From: JALYUA01 sp039933215
GTDB lineage: Bacteria > Acidobacteriota > Thermoanaerobaculia > UBA5066 > Gp7-AA6
DNA: 64,000 bases
Reading direction: 5' to 3'
NCBI GenBank assembly: GCA_039933215.1
Contig: JBDTOO010000015.1
Span: 1-64,000 of the forward strand
Shown here: in pieces, positions 1 to 8,690 of the stretch
Position numbering within the stretch: the first letter of the stretch is position 1
How the letters are laid out: every line of letters starts with the position of its first letter
The notes under the pieces: model-generated
Databases searched by the model: none
The model's input: the letters and a program-made list of their open reading frames with translations, nothing else
Told to the model about the DNA's origin: nothing
Position numbers and translations under genes: made by a program

Positions 1-3
1 CGG

Positions 4-261
4 TCAGACGGTGGCTTCTTCCTCCGCGACTTCCTCTTCGGCCTCGGCCGTCTCGCCTTCCTCGAGGACGCCGCCCTCGGCGCCGTAGTCCCAGCGGATC
101 CGGTCTTCCTCGAACTCCTCCGCCGCGAGGCGGGTCGGCTTCGTCGGGCGGTCGGCCTCGATCTTCGGGCGCGCTCCGCGCATGAGCTGCTCGGCGCGGC
201 GGGCGATCAGGAGAACCAGGCGAAACTTGCTGTCGACGCCATCAGGCATGTTCTGGATCAT
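4..261 (-). CDS. rpoZ: RNA polymerase omega subunit
   Basis: An 85-residue protein beginning MIQNMPDGVDSKFRLVLL, the usual start of RpoZ, followed by the conserved ARRAEQL segment in which omega contacts the beta-prime C-terminus. The last 25 residues are almost entirely Glu and Ala, an acidic tail beyond the conserved core. Omega helps assemble and stabilise RNA polymerase. The gene lies 26 bp downstream of gmk, and the yicC-gmk-rpoZ order is common in bacteria, which supports the call. The stop is only 3 bp from the window edge, so the next gene in the operon is not visible. Confidence 0.9.
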   Translation of the reverse strand: MIQNMPDGVDSKFRLVLLIARRAEQLMRGARPKIEADRPTKPTRLAAEEFEEDRIRWDYGAEGGVLEEGETAEAEEEVAEEEATV

Positions 262-287
262 CGGGTGAGCCTCTCCTCTCGAATCGG

Positions 288-914
288 TTACCGGAATTCC
301 TTGCGGATTCGCTCCAGGCGCTCCGCCTGGCGAGCCGGCGTCAGACGCCGCGCCCGAACGATGGATTGTAACTCACTCGTCGCCCGATCGAGGTCATCAT
401 TCACGATAACGTATTGATATTCAAAGGCTTCCTGGATCTCCCGCGCGGCGTTGATGAGGCGTTTCCGGATCACCTCTTCCCCATCCAATCCCCGCAGGCG
501 CAGCCGCTTCTGAAGCTCGGGTTGCGAGGACGGGGCGATGAAGATCGCCACGGCGTCCGAGTAGGCCCGCCGCAGGTCCCGCGCCCCTTGCACGTCGATG
601 TCCAGGATCACGTCCTCGCCGGCGGCGAGCCGCGGCAGGACTTCGGCCTTGGAGGTGCCGTAGATGTTGTCGTGGACCTCGTTGTGCTCGAGAAACTCGT
701 CGCGCTGCACCATTTTCTGGAACTCCTCGACCGGGACGAAGTGGTACTCCCGGCCGTCCTCCTCCCCCGCGCGCAGCGGCCGCGTCGTATGCGAGACGGA
801 GAAATGCAGGGGCGCGCCGGGCGGATCGTCCAGAAGCCGGCGGATCAGGGTCGTCTTCCCGCCGCCCGACGGGGACGAGACGATGAAGAGATCCCCCCGC
901 GCCGGCCCGGTCAT
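288..914 (-). CDS. gmk: guanylate kinase
   Basis: A 208-residue kinase that converts GMP to GDP with ATP. The P-loop SPSGGGKT is at residues 14-21. The GMP-binding motif TTRPLRAGEEDGREYHF follows at about residues 43-59, and ILDIDVQGARDLR is the second family signature. Length and motif order are those of bacterial Gmk. The ATG overlaps the TGA of yicC by four bases (ATGA), so the two are probably translationally coupled. rpoZ follows. Confidence 0.96.
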   Translation of the reverse strand: MTGPARGDLFIVSSPSGGGKTTLIRRLLDDPPGAPLHFSVSHTTRPLRAGEEDGREYHFVPVEEFQKMVQRDEFLEHNEVHDNIYGTSKAEVLPRLAAGEDVILDIDVQGARDLRRAYSDAVAIFIAPSSQPELQKRLRLRGLDGEEVIRKRLINAAREIQEAFEYQYVIVNDDLDRATSELQSIVRARRLTPARQAERLERIRKEFR

Positions 915-1795
915 TCGACGTTCTGAACCTGTTCCCGGATCTTCTCCGTCTCGGACTTCATCTCGAGAACGTCCCGGACAAGCTGGAGGTCCTTCGACTT
1001 CGACCCGAGGGTATTCAACTCGCGCAGGATCTCCTGCGTGAGGAATTCGAGCTTCTTTCCCACCGGCCCGTCGGTGTCGAGCAGCTCCCGGAACTGCGAG
1101 AGGTGGCCGTCGAGCCTCTGAAGCTCCTCCGCCACGTCGGCGCGGTCCACCGCAATCGCCGCCTCCTGCTCGAGCCGGCCCGAATCGAGGGGCAGCCCGG
1201 GAACGAGCGCCGCGAGTCTCTCCTTCAGGTTCGCGAGGAGGCGGCCCGAGATCTCATCGCGGCGCAGCGCGAGCTCCCCCGTTTTTCCCCGCAGCGTTTC
1301 GACGCGGCGCCCGAGGTCGCCCGCGATCTCGCGGCCCTCGGTCTCGCGCATCGCGACGAGCGCCTCGGCGGCACGGACGGCGATCGCCTCGACGGCGCCG
1401 ATTTCCTCGGAGGAGAACTCCCCCGAGCCGTTCTCGACGGAGAAGGCCCCGGGGATCGCCAGGAGGTCGCGCGCCTCGAGCCGCCCCGCGAGGGAGAGCT
1501 TCGCCGCCGCCGCCTGGACGCGCTCGACGGCCGAAGCGAGGAGCGCCTCGTCCACCGTGACGCCGGCGCGGCCGGCTGAATCCCTCCGCAGCCGGGCCGT
1601 GACTTCGACCTTTCCGCGCGAGACCCGCGTCGCGAATGCCTTGCGCAGGACCGGCTCGAGGGACGCCTCCGACTCGCGGATCTTGAAGGACAGGTCCAGA
1701 AACCGGTGGTTGACGCTCCGGACGGAGATCTCCGCGGTCGCGCCCTCGCCGACGGCCCCCTCGGAGCGGCCGTAGCCGGTCATGCTGCGGATCAT
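911..1795 (-). CDS. yicC: YicC family endoribonuclease-like protein
   Basis: A 294-residue protein. The start at 1795 gives MIRSMTGYGRSEG, the hallmark YicC N-terminus; the reading frame stays open about 25 codons further upstream but that stretch is not conserved. The C-terminal DUF1732 half ends with LEMKSETEKIREQVQN, also typical. YicC proteins are oligomeric RNases linked to small-RNA turnover and stationary-phase survival in other bacteria; the role here is inferred by homology. It sits between msbA (10 bp upstream) and gmk (4-base overlap). Confidence 0.92.
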   Translation of the reverse strand: MIRSMTGYGRSEGAVGEGATAEISVRSVNHRFLDLSFKIRESEASLEPVLRKAFATRVSRGKVEVTARLRRDSAGRAGVTVDEALLASAVERVQAAAAKLSLAGRLEARDLLAIPGAFSVENGSGEFSSEEIGAVEAIAVRAAEALVAMRETEGREIAGDLGRRVETLRGKTGELALRRDEISGRLLANLKERLAALVPGLPLDSGRLEQEAAIAVDRADVAEELQRLDGHLSQFRELLDTDGPVGKKLEFLTQEILRELNTLGSKSKDLQLVRDVLEMKSETEKIREQVQNVE

Positions 1796-1805
1796 CCGGC
1801 GGACA

Positions 1806-3674
1806 CTATCGCGGAGCGGAGACCGGCGAAGGCTCCGCCGCGTCCGACTCCGTGAAGTACTGCATGTCATGAAGCCTGCGGTACAGGCCCGGTCGAGTCA
1901 AGAGCTCCGCATGCGTCCCCGACTCGACGAGCCGGCCCCGTTCGAACACGAGGATCCGGTCGGCGCGGCGGACCGTCGAGAGCCGGTGGGCGATGACGAG
2001 CGTCGTCCTCCCCTTCATCAGGTTCGTCAGCGCCCGGGCGACGAGCGCCTCCGACTCCGTGTCGAGCTGCGAGGTGGCCTCGTCCAGGATGAGGATCGGG
2101 GCATCCTTGTAGATCGCGCGGGCGATCGCGAGCCTCTGCTTCTGACCGCCGGAGAGCCGGCCGGCATTCTCCCCGACCCGCGTGTCGTAGCCTTCGGGCA
2201 GCCGCTCCAGGAACTCATCGGCGTAGGCGGCCGCGGCGGCGGCGCGGACCTTCGCGTCGGGCGGGTCGTCCTGCCCATACGCGATGTTCGCGCGCGCGGT
2301 GGCGTCGAACAGGATCGTGTCCTGGGTCACGAGCCCGATCTGCGCGCGGAGGGAGTGGAGCGTCGCGTCTCGGAGGTCGACTCCGTCGAAGGTGATCCGT
2401 CCCTCCGTCGGGTCGTAGAGTCGGGGCAGCAGGTTGACGAGGGTCGTCTTGCCGGCGCCGGAGGGGCCCACGATGGCCACGGTCTCTCCGCGGCGGATCG
2501 TCAAATCGACGTCCTCCAGCACGGGCTCCTCGCCGTAGGCGAACCGCACGCCCTCGTAGCGGATCGCGTCCGAGAACGGCGGCAGCTTTCGCGAGCCGGG
2601 CTTCTCCTCGATCTCGTTCTCGCCGTCGATGAGCTCGAAAACGCGCTTCGCGGACGAGATGGCGAGCTGCACCGCCATGTTGATCCGCGTGACGTCCTTG
2701 AGCGGCTTGTACATCATCATCAGAGCGAACAGGAACGAGAAGAGGTCGCCGACCTGCATCCGGCCGGCATGGATCTCCGAGGCGGCGTACACGAAGATCG
2801 CCGAAAGGCCGATCCCCCCGAGGATCTCCATGAAGGGAGCATTGCGCGCCTGGATGCGGACCGTCCGCCGGTTGACGCGGAAGTACTCCTGGTTGGCTTC
2901 CCCGAATCGGCGCGCCTCGAAGGCCTCCATCGCGTACGTCTTGATCACCCGATGGCCGCGGATCGTCTCGGACAGAATCCCCCCGAGGTCGCCGATCCGC
3001 TGACGGGCCGCGCTCGCCGCCCGGCCGAGCCGGCGGGTGTTGTTGACGATCGGAAGGAGCACGAGCGGCGTCAGCACGAAGACCGCCAGGGCGAGATGGC
3101 CGTTCAGAGAGAACACGTAGACAAGGAGGACCACGAGAGTGAGGACCCCTTGCACGAGGTCGGTGAGCTGGTGCCCGAACGCGGACTGGATCTGCTCCAC
3201 GTCCGAGAGCATCCGGCTCATGAGGTCCCCGGTCGACGCCTGCGAGTAGAACCGAGTCGATTGGGCGAGGAGCCGGTCGTAAGCCTGCCTGCGCAGGTCG
3301 CGCACCATCGCGACACCGATGCCGTTCAACTCGAACTCCGAGAAATAGGAGAAGACGTTCTTCGACACGAGCGCCAGGAGAAGCAGAAGCGGGACGGCGA
3401 ACCGGACCGGCACTCCCCTCGCCTCGGCGGCGGACCGGGCAGACCCGTAAAATGCATCGAGCCAGCGGAGGAGAGTGCCGCGCGCCCCCGCCCCCGAAGA
3501 GCTCGTCAGGATGCGCGCCGACGTGCCGGCGCCGAGCGCATCGTCAATGACCTTCGCGACGAGGAAGAGCATGGCCACGGTCGAGAGCGCCACGACGATC
3601 ATCGCGAGCAGCGCGGCGAGCGCCCGCCCGCGATAGCGCACGAAGGCTCGCAGGAGCCGGGGAAACGGCTTCAT
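1806..3674 (-). CDS. msbA: MsbA-type ABC transporter (lipid A core flippase)
   Basis: A 622-residue half-transporter with an N-terminal six-helix exporter domain and a C-terminal nucleotide-binding domain. Walker A GPSGAGKTT is at 403-411, the signature LSGGQ at 507-511, Walker B ILILDE at 527-532 and the H-loop His at 563. The ATG at 3674 overlaps the lpxB TGA (ATGA); a longer open frame upstream runs antisense-free into lpxB and is not conserved. Being directly coupled to lpxB makes export of lipid A/LOS the likely role, although drug or lipid exporters of the same family cannot be excluded by sequence. Confidence 0.88.
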   Translation of the reverse strand: MKPFPRLLRAFVRYRGRALAALLAMIVVALSTVAMLFLVAKVIDDALGAGTSARILTSSSGAGARGTLLRWLDAFYGSARSAAEARGVPVRFAVPLLLLLALVSKNVFSYFSEFELNGIGVAMVRDLRRQAYDRLLAQSTRFYSQASTGDLMSRMLSDVEQIQSAFGHQLTDLVQGVLTLVVLLVYVFSLNGHLALAVFVLTPLVLLPIVNNTRRLGRAASAARQRIGDLGGILSETIRGHRVIKTYAMEAFEARRFGEANQEYFRVNRRTVRIQARNAPFMEILGGIGLSAIFVYAASEIHAGRMQVGDLFSFLFALMMMYKPLKDVTRINMAVQLAISSAKRVFELIDGENEIEEKPGSRKLPPFSDAIRYEGVRFAYGEEPVLEDVDLTIRRGETVAIVGPSGAGKTTLVNLLPRLYDPTEGRITFDGVDLRDATLHSLRAQIGLVTQDTILFDATARANIAYGQDDPPDAKVRAAAAAAYADEFLERLPEGYDTRVGENAGRLSGGQKQRLAIARAIYKDAPILILDEATSQLDTESEALVARALTNLMKGRTTLVIAHRLSTVRRADRILVFERGRLVESGTHAELLTRPGLYRRLHDMQYFTESDAAEPSPVSAPR

Positions 3675-4807
3675 CGCGCGGCCCGGAAGCTCGCCGGGGC
3701 GGAGTCCTCGACGGCCTCGAGGACGGCGTCGGCGGCCCGCTCGCTGCCGCCCGGAGGCCCGAGCCGCGCGGCGACGCGCGCGTAGCCCTCCCGCATGACG
3801 CGGACGCGCTCCGGCGAGTCCAGGATCGCGGCGCCCTCGCGCTCCAGGCGCTCCGGCGAGACGTCGCGCTGCAGGAGCTCCGGCACGACTTCCTCGCCGG
3901 CGACGATGTTGACGAGCGAGATCCACGGCACCCGGATGAGGAGCTTACCGATCGCGAAGCTGGCAGCCGACGTGCGGTATACGACCACCATGGGAGCCCC
4001 GCAGAGGGCGGCTTCGAGCGTCGCCGTCCCGGAGGCCACGAACGCGAGATCCGCGGTCGCGAGGACCGCGTGCAGCCCCTCCCCGACCGTCGCGATATCC
4101 GGGTCGCCCGGAGTCGCGAGGGCGTCGGCGGGCAGGCCGGGCGCGCGCACGGCGACGACCTCGAGGTCGAAGCGCGCCGCCAGCCGGCGCGCCGCCTCCG
4201 CCATGGGCGCCCAGTGCCGGGCGATCTCCCCGGGGCGGCTGCCCGGGAGAAGCACCAGGCGGCGGCGCGTCCGGGGAGGAAGGGGCGACGGCTTCGAGAG
4301 CCCCTCCCGCACGTCGTCGACGAGGGGGTGGCCCGCGCACACGGCATCCGCCCCGAGCCGGCGGTAGATGTCGGCCTCGAAGGGGAAGAGGGTGACGATG
4401 CGCCGCGCCCGGGCGGCGATCGTGCGCGCCCGGCCTCGCCTCCAGGCCCAGACCTGCGGGCTCACGTAGTAGACGAGCGGGATCCCGAGCTTGACGAGCC
4501 TTCGGGCGAGCAGCGCGTGGAAATCCGGAAAGTCGATGAGCACCGCAGCGCTCGGGCGTCGCGCGCGCGCGGCGTCCTCGAGCGCTCGGAGGCCGCGGCG
4601 GATCGCCGGGAGCTTCTCGAAGACCTCGAAGATCCCGACCACCGAGAGGCGCTCCGAGGCGACGATCCGTTCGAGGCCCGCCTGCTCGAGCCGCGGACCT
4701 CCCATCCCGAAGAGCTGCATGGAGGGGCGGCGCGAGGCGAGCGCCCGGACGAGCCGCGATCCGTAGATGTCTCCGGAGGCTTCGCCGGAGGATATGAGCA
4801 GGTTCAA
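3671..4807 (-). CDS. lpxB: lipid-A-disaccharide synthase
   Basis: A GT19 glycosyltransferase of 378 residues that joins UDP-diacylglucosamine to lipid X in lipid A biosynthesis. SSGEASGDIYGSRLV is at the N-terminus, followed by the family motif SPQVWAWRRGR and, towards the end, GTATLEAALCGAPMVVVYR. I place the start at the TTG at 4807 (LNLLISSGEASGD) because homologues start a few residues before SGEASGD. In-frame GTG and ATG codons up to 4990 are possible but would add a non-conserved leader. No strong Shine-Dalgarno is visible at any of them. It shows that the organism is a lipid A producer, and it is translationally coupled to msbA. Confidence 0.9.
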   Translation of the reverse strand: MNLLISSGEASGDIYGSRLVRALASRRPSMQLFGMGGPRLEQAGLERIVASERLSVVGIFEVFEKLPAIRRGLRALEDAARARRPSAAVLIDFPDFHALLARRLVKLGIPLVYYVSPQVWAWRRGRARTIAARARRIVTLFPFEADIYRRLGADAVCAGHPLVDDVREGLSKPSPLPPRTRRRLVLLPGSRPGEIARHWAPMAEAARRLAARFDLEVVAVRAPGLPADALATPGDPDIATVGEGLHAVLATADLAFVASGTATLEAALCGAPMVVVYRTSAASFAIGKLLIRVPWISLVNIVAGEEVVPELLQRDVSPERLEREGAAILDSPERVRVMREGYARVAARLGPPGGSERAADAVLEAVEDSAPASFRAAR

Positions 4808-5115
4808 GGCGTTCAGAGTAGCAAAGGCTGCGGTTTCCACCCGGGTGACTGAGACGCCCGGGGCCGGCTGCGCCCCCCGCGGAGGCACGCGTCGGCCTTG
4901 CCGCGAAGGAGAGCACCGGGCCTCCGCTCGGCGTTCGGTCGCAGCTTCCGAGATGGCGAGAGTTTCAGACCGGTATGCTCCCTCACTCATGGCCTCCGCG
5001 GGGGCGCACCCTGCCCCGGGCTGCGGCGTCGCTCCAAGGCCGACGCGAGCTCCAGGGCTGCCTCACACCTCTCGCGGGAGGGCGTTAGAATTTCGGGCCG
5101 GAAGGAGACGACGAG
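4808..5115. other. intergenic region between divergent lpxB and a small ORF
   Basis: About 308 bases without a convincing gene if lpxB starts at 4807. It should hold the promoter of the lpxB-msbA-yicC-gmk-rpoZ operon (minus) and of the small plus-strand ORF. The only promoter-like element I see is TTAGAAT at 5085-5091 on the plus strand. No repeat or RNA structure stands out. Confidence 0.4.
5085..5091 (+). promoter_or_regulatory. candidate -10 element for the 58-aa ORF
   Basis: TTAGAAT is a 5/6 match to TATAAT in an otherwise GC-rich region, 25 bases upstream of the small ORF start. No good -35 box lies 16-18 bp upstream. It is reported only because AT-rich hexamers are rare in this sequence. 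Confidence 0.25.
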
Positions 5116-5292
5116 ATGTTTCAACCTTCCACGGACTTCTTCGTCGGCTGGGGAACGCTCGCTCTCATCAACGCGGGGCTGGCGCAGGGCAAGAACCGGA
5201 GCGGCACGAACTGGTTCCTGGGCTCGCTCCTGCTCGGCCCCATCGCGACCCTTCTCCTGGTGACGATGCCGAAAAAGCCCGCAGTCGCCTGA
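5116..5292 (+). CDS. small hypothetical membrane protein (58 aa)
   Basis: A short ORF, ATG to TGA, encoding 58 residues. A Shine-Dalgarno GGAG lies about 8 bases before the ATG. The protein has a hydrophobic stretch around DFFVGWGTLALINAGLAQG, a short polar NRSGTNW loop, then a second membrane span WFLGSLLLGPIATLLLV and a basic PKK end. This looks like a two-segment mini membrane protein with a GSLLLGP turn, a pattern seen in many uncharacterised small bacterial proteins. It is the only plus-strand gene between two minus-strand operons and is convergent with asnB. Function unknown. Confidence 0.65.
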   Translation: MFQPSTDFFVGWGTLALINAGLAQGKNRSGTNWFLGSLLLGPIATLLLVTMPKKPAVA

Positions 5293-5335
5293 CCGGGTCC
5301 CCTCACGCGACATCCCGCCGCTGCCCCCGGTCCTC

Positions 5336-7222
5336 CTAGGCGGAGAGGGAAGTCTCGCCGGGGCGGTCCGGAGCGCCGATCCGGCCGCGGATCCACCGCC
5401 GGTACCACGCCTCGAGATTCAAGAGCAGCCAGACCTTGTTGTTGCGCCGCTGGGTACCCGACTCGACGAAGCGGCGGACCTCGTCCGGACGGATCACGCC
5501 GTCGGCCGCGAGGTCGCCGCGCTCCAGGACCCGGAAGGCGTCCTGCCGGTTGGCGCCGCCGACCCATTTCTTGAAGGGCGTCGAGAAGCCCGCTTTCGGC
5601 CGCGCCAGGATCTCTCGAGGCAGCCACGGGCGGATCGCTTCCCGGAACGCGATCTTGGTCGAGCCCGGCACGAAGAGCCGGGTGGCGTCCAGGGAGAACC
5701 CGTACTCGACGAGCTGCCGGTCGAGGAGCGGCACGCGCGCCTCGAGCCCGACAGCCATCGTCGAGCGGTCGACCTGCATGAGTCCGTTGTCGGGAAGGTA
5801 GGTGTGGATGTCGAGCCAGAGGAGCCGGTGCGCGAGCGGCAGGTCGGGTCGGTCGAACTTCCGGAAGAGCCACGCGGGGTCCTCCGGCGCGCGGCCGAGG
5901 ATCCGCTCCTGTTCCGCGCCGGAGAAGAATCCGCGGACGGGGAAATAGCGGTCGGCGAAGTCGGCCGCGATGAGCCGCGCCGAGCCCGCCGCGCGTGAGG
6001 CGAAGGGGCGCCGCGAGAGCGGACCGACGACGCCCCGATGGAGACCCGAGAGGACGCCCGCGAGAGGGCCGAGACTCTCGCGCATGGACTCGTAGCGCAT
6101 GACGGTCTCGTCCCAGCCATAGCCCCCGAAGACCTCGTCTCCGCCGTCGCCCGTCAGGACGACCTTGACCTTCCGGCGCGCGAGTACCGACACCTCGGCG
6201 ACCGCGAGCGCGCTCGAGTCGTAGAGCGGCTCGTCGTAGACCTCGGAGGCCCGCGCGAGCGCGTGGCCGAGATCGCCCACGTCGACGATGGATTCCTGGT
6301 GGGTCGTCCCGAAGTCCGCGGCGGCGACCCGCGCGAATTCGAGGTCGCTCCGGTCGCCGTCGCGATAGGCGACCGTGAACGTCGGGAGATCGGGGGCCGC
6401 TTCGTTGGCGCGCGCGACCACCGTCGACGAATCGAGCCCTCCCGAGAGAAACGCTCCGACCGGGACGTCCGAGATCATGTGCGAGCGCACGGCCGCGTCG
6501 AGCCGGCTGCGCAGCTCGTCTGGATCGTCCGTGACGGCGCTGCGCTCCAGCCGCCAGTACGGCTCGATGGCCACGCTCCCTTCATCGGCGTCGAAGACGA
6601 GACGATGGGCGGGCGGCAGCTTGCGGATGCCGGCGAAGAGGCAGCGGTCGAACGGGACGTAGCCGTACGACAGGAAGTCCGACAGCGCGTCGGGGTCGAG
6701 GCGAGCGGAGACGCCTGGCAGGGCGAGGAGGGCCTTGGGCTCCGAGGCGAACGCGAGGCCCGCTCCGAGCCGCATCCAGTAGAGGGGCTTGATACCGAGT
6801 CGGTCGCGGGCCAGAAGAAGGCGCCGCGAGCCCTCCTCCCAGAGGGCGAGCGCGAACATGCCTTCCAGGCGCGAGAGCGCCGGGGGCCCGCCGCGCCGGA
6901 GAAGCCGGTGCGCGACCTCGCCGTCGCTCTCCGAGACGAACCGCTCCCCTGCCGACTCGAGCTCGCGCCGCAGATCGCGGAAGTTGTAGATCTCGCCGTT
7001 GTGGATGAAGGCCGAGGTCCGGTCGGGCGAGAGCGACGGCTCCTCGCCCAGGAGCGACGGGTCGAGGATCGCCAGGCGGCGGTGGGCGAGCACGGCGCAC
7101 GACCGCGGTCCGACCCAGCGGCCGCTGCCGTCGGGACCGCGGCGGTTCAGAGTCTCGAGCGCGCGCTCGACCGCCTCCGGGAGGACCCCGTCGCGATCGA
7201 CCCATCCGACGATCCCGCACAT
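5336..7222 (-). CDS. asnB: asparagine synthase (glutamine-hydrolysing)
   Basis: A 628-residue two-domain enzyme. MCGIVGW gives the catalytic Cys2 of the class II glutaminase domain, with RGPDGSG at 29-35 and HNGEIYNF at 74-81. The synthetase domain carries the PP-loop SGGLDSS at 260-266, and the glutaminase-to-synthetase spacing is normal. It makes asparagine from aspartate, glutamine and ATP. AsnB-like paralogues also amidate cell-wall or exopolysaccharide components, so the exact substrate is not proven. It closes a run of small overlapping genes (HIT, DUF6677-like, 65-aa protein), 16 bp after the last. Confidence 0.9.
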   Translation of the reverse strand: MCGIVGWVDRDGVLPEAVERALETLNRRGPDGSGRWVGPRSCAVLAHRRLAILDPSLLGEEPSLSPDRTSAFIHNGEIYNFRDLRRELESAGERFVSESDGEVAHRLLRRGGPPALSRLEGMFALALWEEGSRRLLLARDRLGIKPLYWMRLGAGLAFASEPKALLALPGVSARLDPDALSDFLSYGYVPFDRCLFAGIRKLPPAHRLVFDADEGSVAIEPYWRLERSAVTDDPDELRSRLDAAVRSHMISDVPVGAFLSGGLDSSTVVARANEAAPDLPTFTVAYRDGDRSDLEFARVAAADFGTTHQESIVDVGDLGHALARASEVYDEPLYDSSALAVAEVSVLARRKVKVVLTGDGGDEVFGGYGWDETVMRYESMRESLGPLAGVLSGLHRGVVGPLSRRPFASRAAGSARLIAADFADRYFPVRGFFSGAEQERILGRAPEDPAWLFRKFDRPDLPLAHRLLWLDIHTYLPDNGLMQVDRSTMAVGLEARVPLLDRQLVEYGFSLDATRLFVPGSTKIAFREAIRPWLPREILARPKAGFSTPFKKWVGGANRQDAFRVLERGDLAADGVIRPDEVRRFVESGTQRRNNKVWLLLNLEAWYRRWIRGRIGAPDRPGETSLSA

Positions 7223-7238
7223 CGGCGGCGGGCCGGCG

Positions 7239-7436
7239 TCAGGAGGGGAACGGGTACATGAGCCAGGCCACCGCGAGCCCGCCCAGCACCAGCGCGCCGA
7301 GGATCTTTGCGAAAAGAACGAGCCGCTCCCGGCGCTCCGATCGCCAGAGGAAGGCGAAGAAGACCGAGACGAGGAGCGCGTAGACCGTCATGATGACGAA
7401 GTGGTCGACCGGCAGGAGGGCGAGCAGGAGCTTCAC
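7239..7436 (-). CDS. small two-helix membrane protein (65 aa)
   Basis: A 65-residue protein with two predicted membrane spans: FVIMTVYALLVSVFFAFLW, then a basic RSERRERL loop, then KILGALVLGGLAVAWLM. The GTG start overlaps the stop of the upstream membrane gene (GTGA), and asnB starts 16 bp after its own stop, so it is translated as part of that operon. I do not recognise a functional family. The tight coupling to another small membrane protein suggests they act together. Confidence 0.75.
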   Translation of the reverse strand: MKLLLALLPVDHFVIMTVYALLVSVFFAFLWRSERRERLVLFAKILGALVLGGLAVAWLMYPFPS

Positions 7437-7825
7437 GCCTTCCTCCCGACGGCGAGGTCATAGGCGTCGAGCATCAGGAGCAGATTCATGAGGCCGGCCG
7501 TCAGCAGGTAGGCGCAGCCGTACTCGTACGTGACGGCGAGGACGTTGCCGCCGGGAGTCTCGGAGAGCACGCGGCCCGCGATGTTCAAGAGGCCCGCGCC
7601 GAAGACGGCGAAGGTGGCCAGGATGGAGAGGGGCTGGCCTGGCTCGATCGTGTACAGCCGCCCCTGGAAGGACATGCCCAGGACGAAGGTCAGCGTGACG
7701 ACCAGGGCGTAGACGACCGCCGTTCGCCGCCGCCCGAGGTACGCGTGGCCGAGTCCGGGAAAGATCCACGCGAGCAAGACGGCGATCCAGGGATTCGTGG
7801 AACGTCCGGCGCCGGCCGCCGTCAA
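7433..7825 (-). CDS. DUF6677-like small membrane protein
   Basis: A membrane protein of 130 residues starting at TTG 7825, which overlaps the TGA of the HIT gene (TTGA). The N-terminus NPWIAVLLAWIFPGLGHAYLGRRRTA resembles TM2/DUF6677-type proteins, in which a PGxGHxYxGR turn links two helices. Further spans lie at about residues 30-50, 68-88 and 100-120. A longer upstream frame would run through the HIT gene and is not plausible. Function unknown; it is coupled to the 65-aa membrane protein downstream. Confidence 0.7.
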   Translation of the reverse strand: MTAAGAGRSTNPWIAVLLAWIFPGLGHAYLGRRRTAVVYALVVTLTFVLGMSFQGRLYTIEPGQPLSILATFAVFGAGLLNIAGRVLSETPGGNVLAVTYEYGCAYLLTAGLMNLLLMLDAYDLAVGRKA

Positions 7826-8313
7826 GAGACCGCTCCGAAGAGGGGGCGGAGGCGCGCGAGCGTGGCCGAGGGCTCCTCCGGCACGACGCGGACGTCCCCC
7901 GCGACCGTCATGAAGTTCGTGTCGCCTTTCCATCGGGGAACGATGTGCACGTGGTAGTGGTCCGCGACGCCGGCGCCGGCCGCGGAGCCGAAGTTGATCC
8001 CGACGTTCAGGCCGTCGGTCTTGTAGGCCTCCGTGAGGATCCGCTCGGCGCGCGCCACCATCTGAATGAGCTCCACCTGCGTCTCGTCGCTCGACTGGGA
8101 GAGGCGCGCTTCGTGCGCGACGGGCGCTACCATCACGTGGCCGTTGGTGTAGGGGTATCGGTTCAGGATCACGAACACCTTCCGGCCGCGATGGACGACC
8201 AGGCTCTCCCCGTCGTCGCCGGAGGACGCGGCCTCGCAGAACAAACAATTTCCGCCGGTTTTGTCCGACACCAGGTACTCGTAGCGCCAGGGAGCGAAAA
8301 GAACTTCCGGCAT
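7822..8313 (-). CDS. HIT family hydrolase (Ap4A phosphorylase-like)
   Basis: A HIT-superfamily protein of 163 residues. The histidine triad HYHVHIVPRW has His119, His121 and His123, with His123 aligning with the nucleophile. CLFC at 23-26 is the zinc-binding pair of the Ap4A-phosphorylase-like subfamily, and NRYPYTNGHVMVAP at 51-64 is a strong family motif. It probably cleaves nucleoside polyphosphates or aminoacyl-adenylates in the cytoplasm. The ATG at 8313 follows the HU stop by 5 bp; the open frame upstream overlaps HU and is not used. Confidence 0.88.
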   Translation of the reverse strand: MPEVLFAPWRYEYLVSDKTGGNCLFCEAASSGDDGESLVVHRGRKVFVILNRYPYTNGHVMVAPVAHEARLSQSSDETQVELIQMVARAERILTEAYKTDGLNVGINFGSAAGAGVADHYHVHIVPRWKGDTNFMTVAGDVRVVPEEPSATLARLRPLFGAVS

Positions 8314-8318
8314 CGACC

Positions 8319-8594
8319 CTATCGGTTGATGAGTTCTTTCAGCTCTTTTCCCGGCTTGAAATAGGGAATCTTCTTCGCGGGAACGGACACCTTGACGCCG
8401 GTCTTCGGGTTTCGTCCCATCCGTGCGCCCCGCTCGCGGAGGCGAAACGATCCGAATCCCCGAAGCTCGATCTTCTGGCCTTCCTTCAGGGAGCGGACGA
8501 TCGCGTCGAAGACGGTGTCGACGATCGCCTCCGCCTGCTTCTTGGTCACGTCCGTCGCGACGGCGACGCGCTCGATCAGCTCCGCTTTGGTCAT
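8319..8594 (-). CDS. HU/IHF family DNA-binding protein
   Basis: A 91-residue nucleoid protein. MTKAELIERVA starts the HU fold, ELRGFGSF is the beta-arm entry, and GRNPKTG carries the conserved proline that intercalates DNA. Its position just after rpsA is the one usually occupied by ihfB/hup in bacteria. It compacts or bends DNA. A second, diverged HU gene lies at 52069-52338. Confidence 0.93.
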   Translation of the reverse strand: MTKAELIERVAVATDVTKKQAEAIVDTVFDAIVRSLKEGQKIELRGFGSFRLRERGARMGRNPKTGVKVSVPAKKIPYFKPGKELKELINR

Positions 8595-8690
8595 CGGTTT
8601 CTCTCCGCCGGCAGGGCGCGTCGGGATCGACCGCCCCGCGCGCAGAAAGCACCCCGAGTACCCGCGCTCATGCTCGCCCGTTCCTCCGCG

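Noticed and set aside
6038..7261. A 407-codon plus-strand frame opposite asnB
   Set aside because: It is antisense to a clear asparagine synthase and consists of charged low-complexity sequence.
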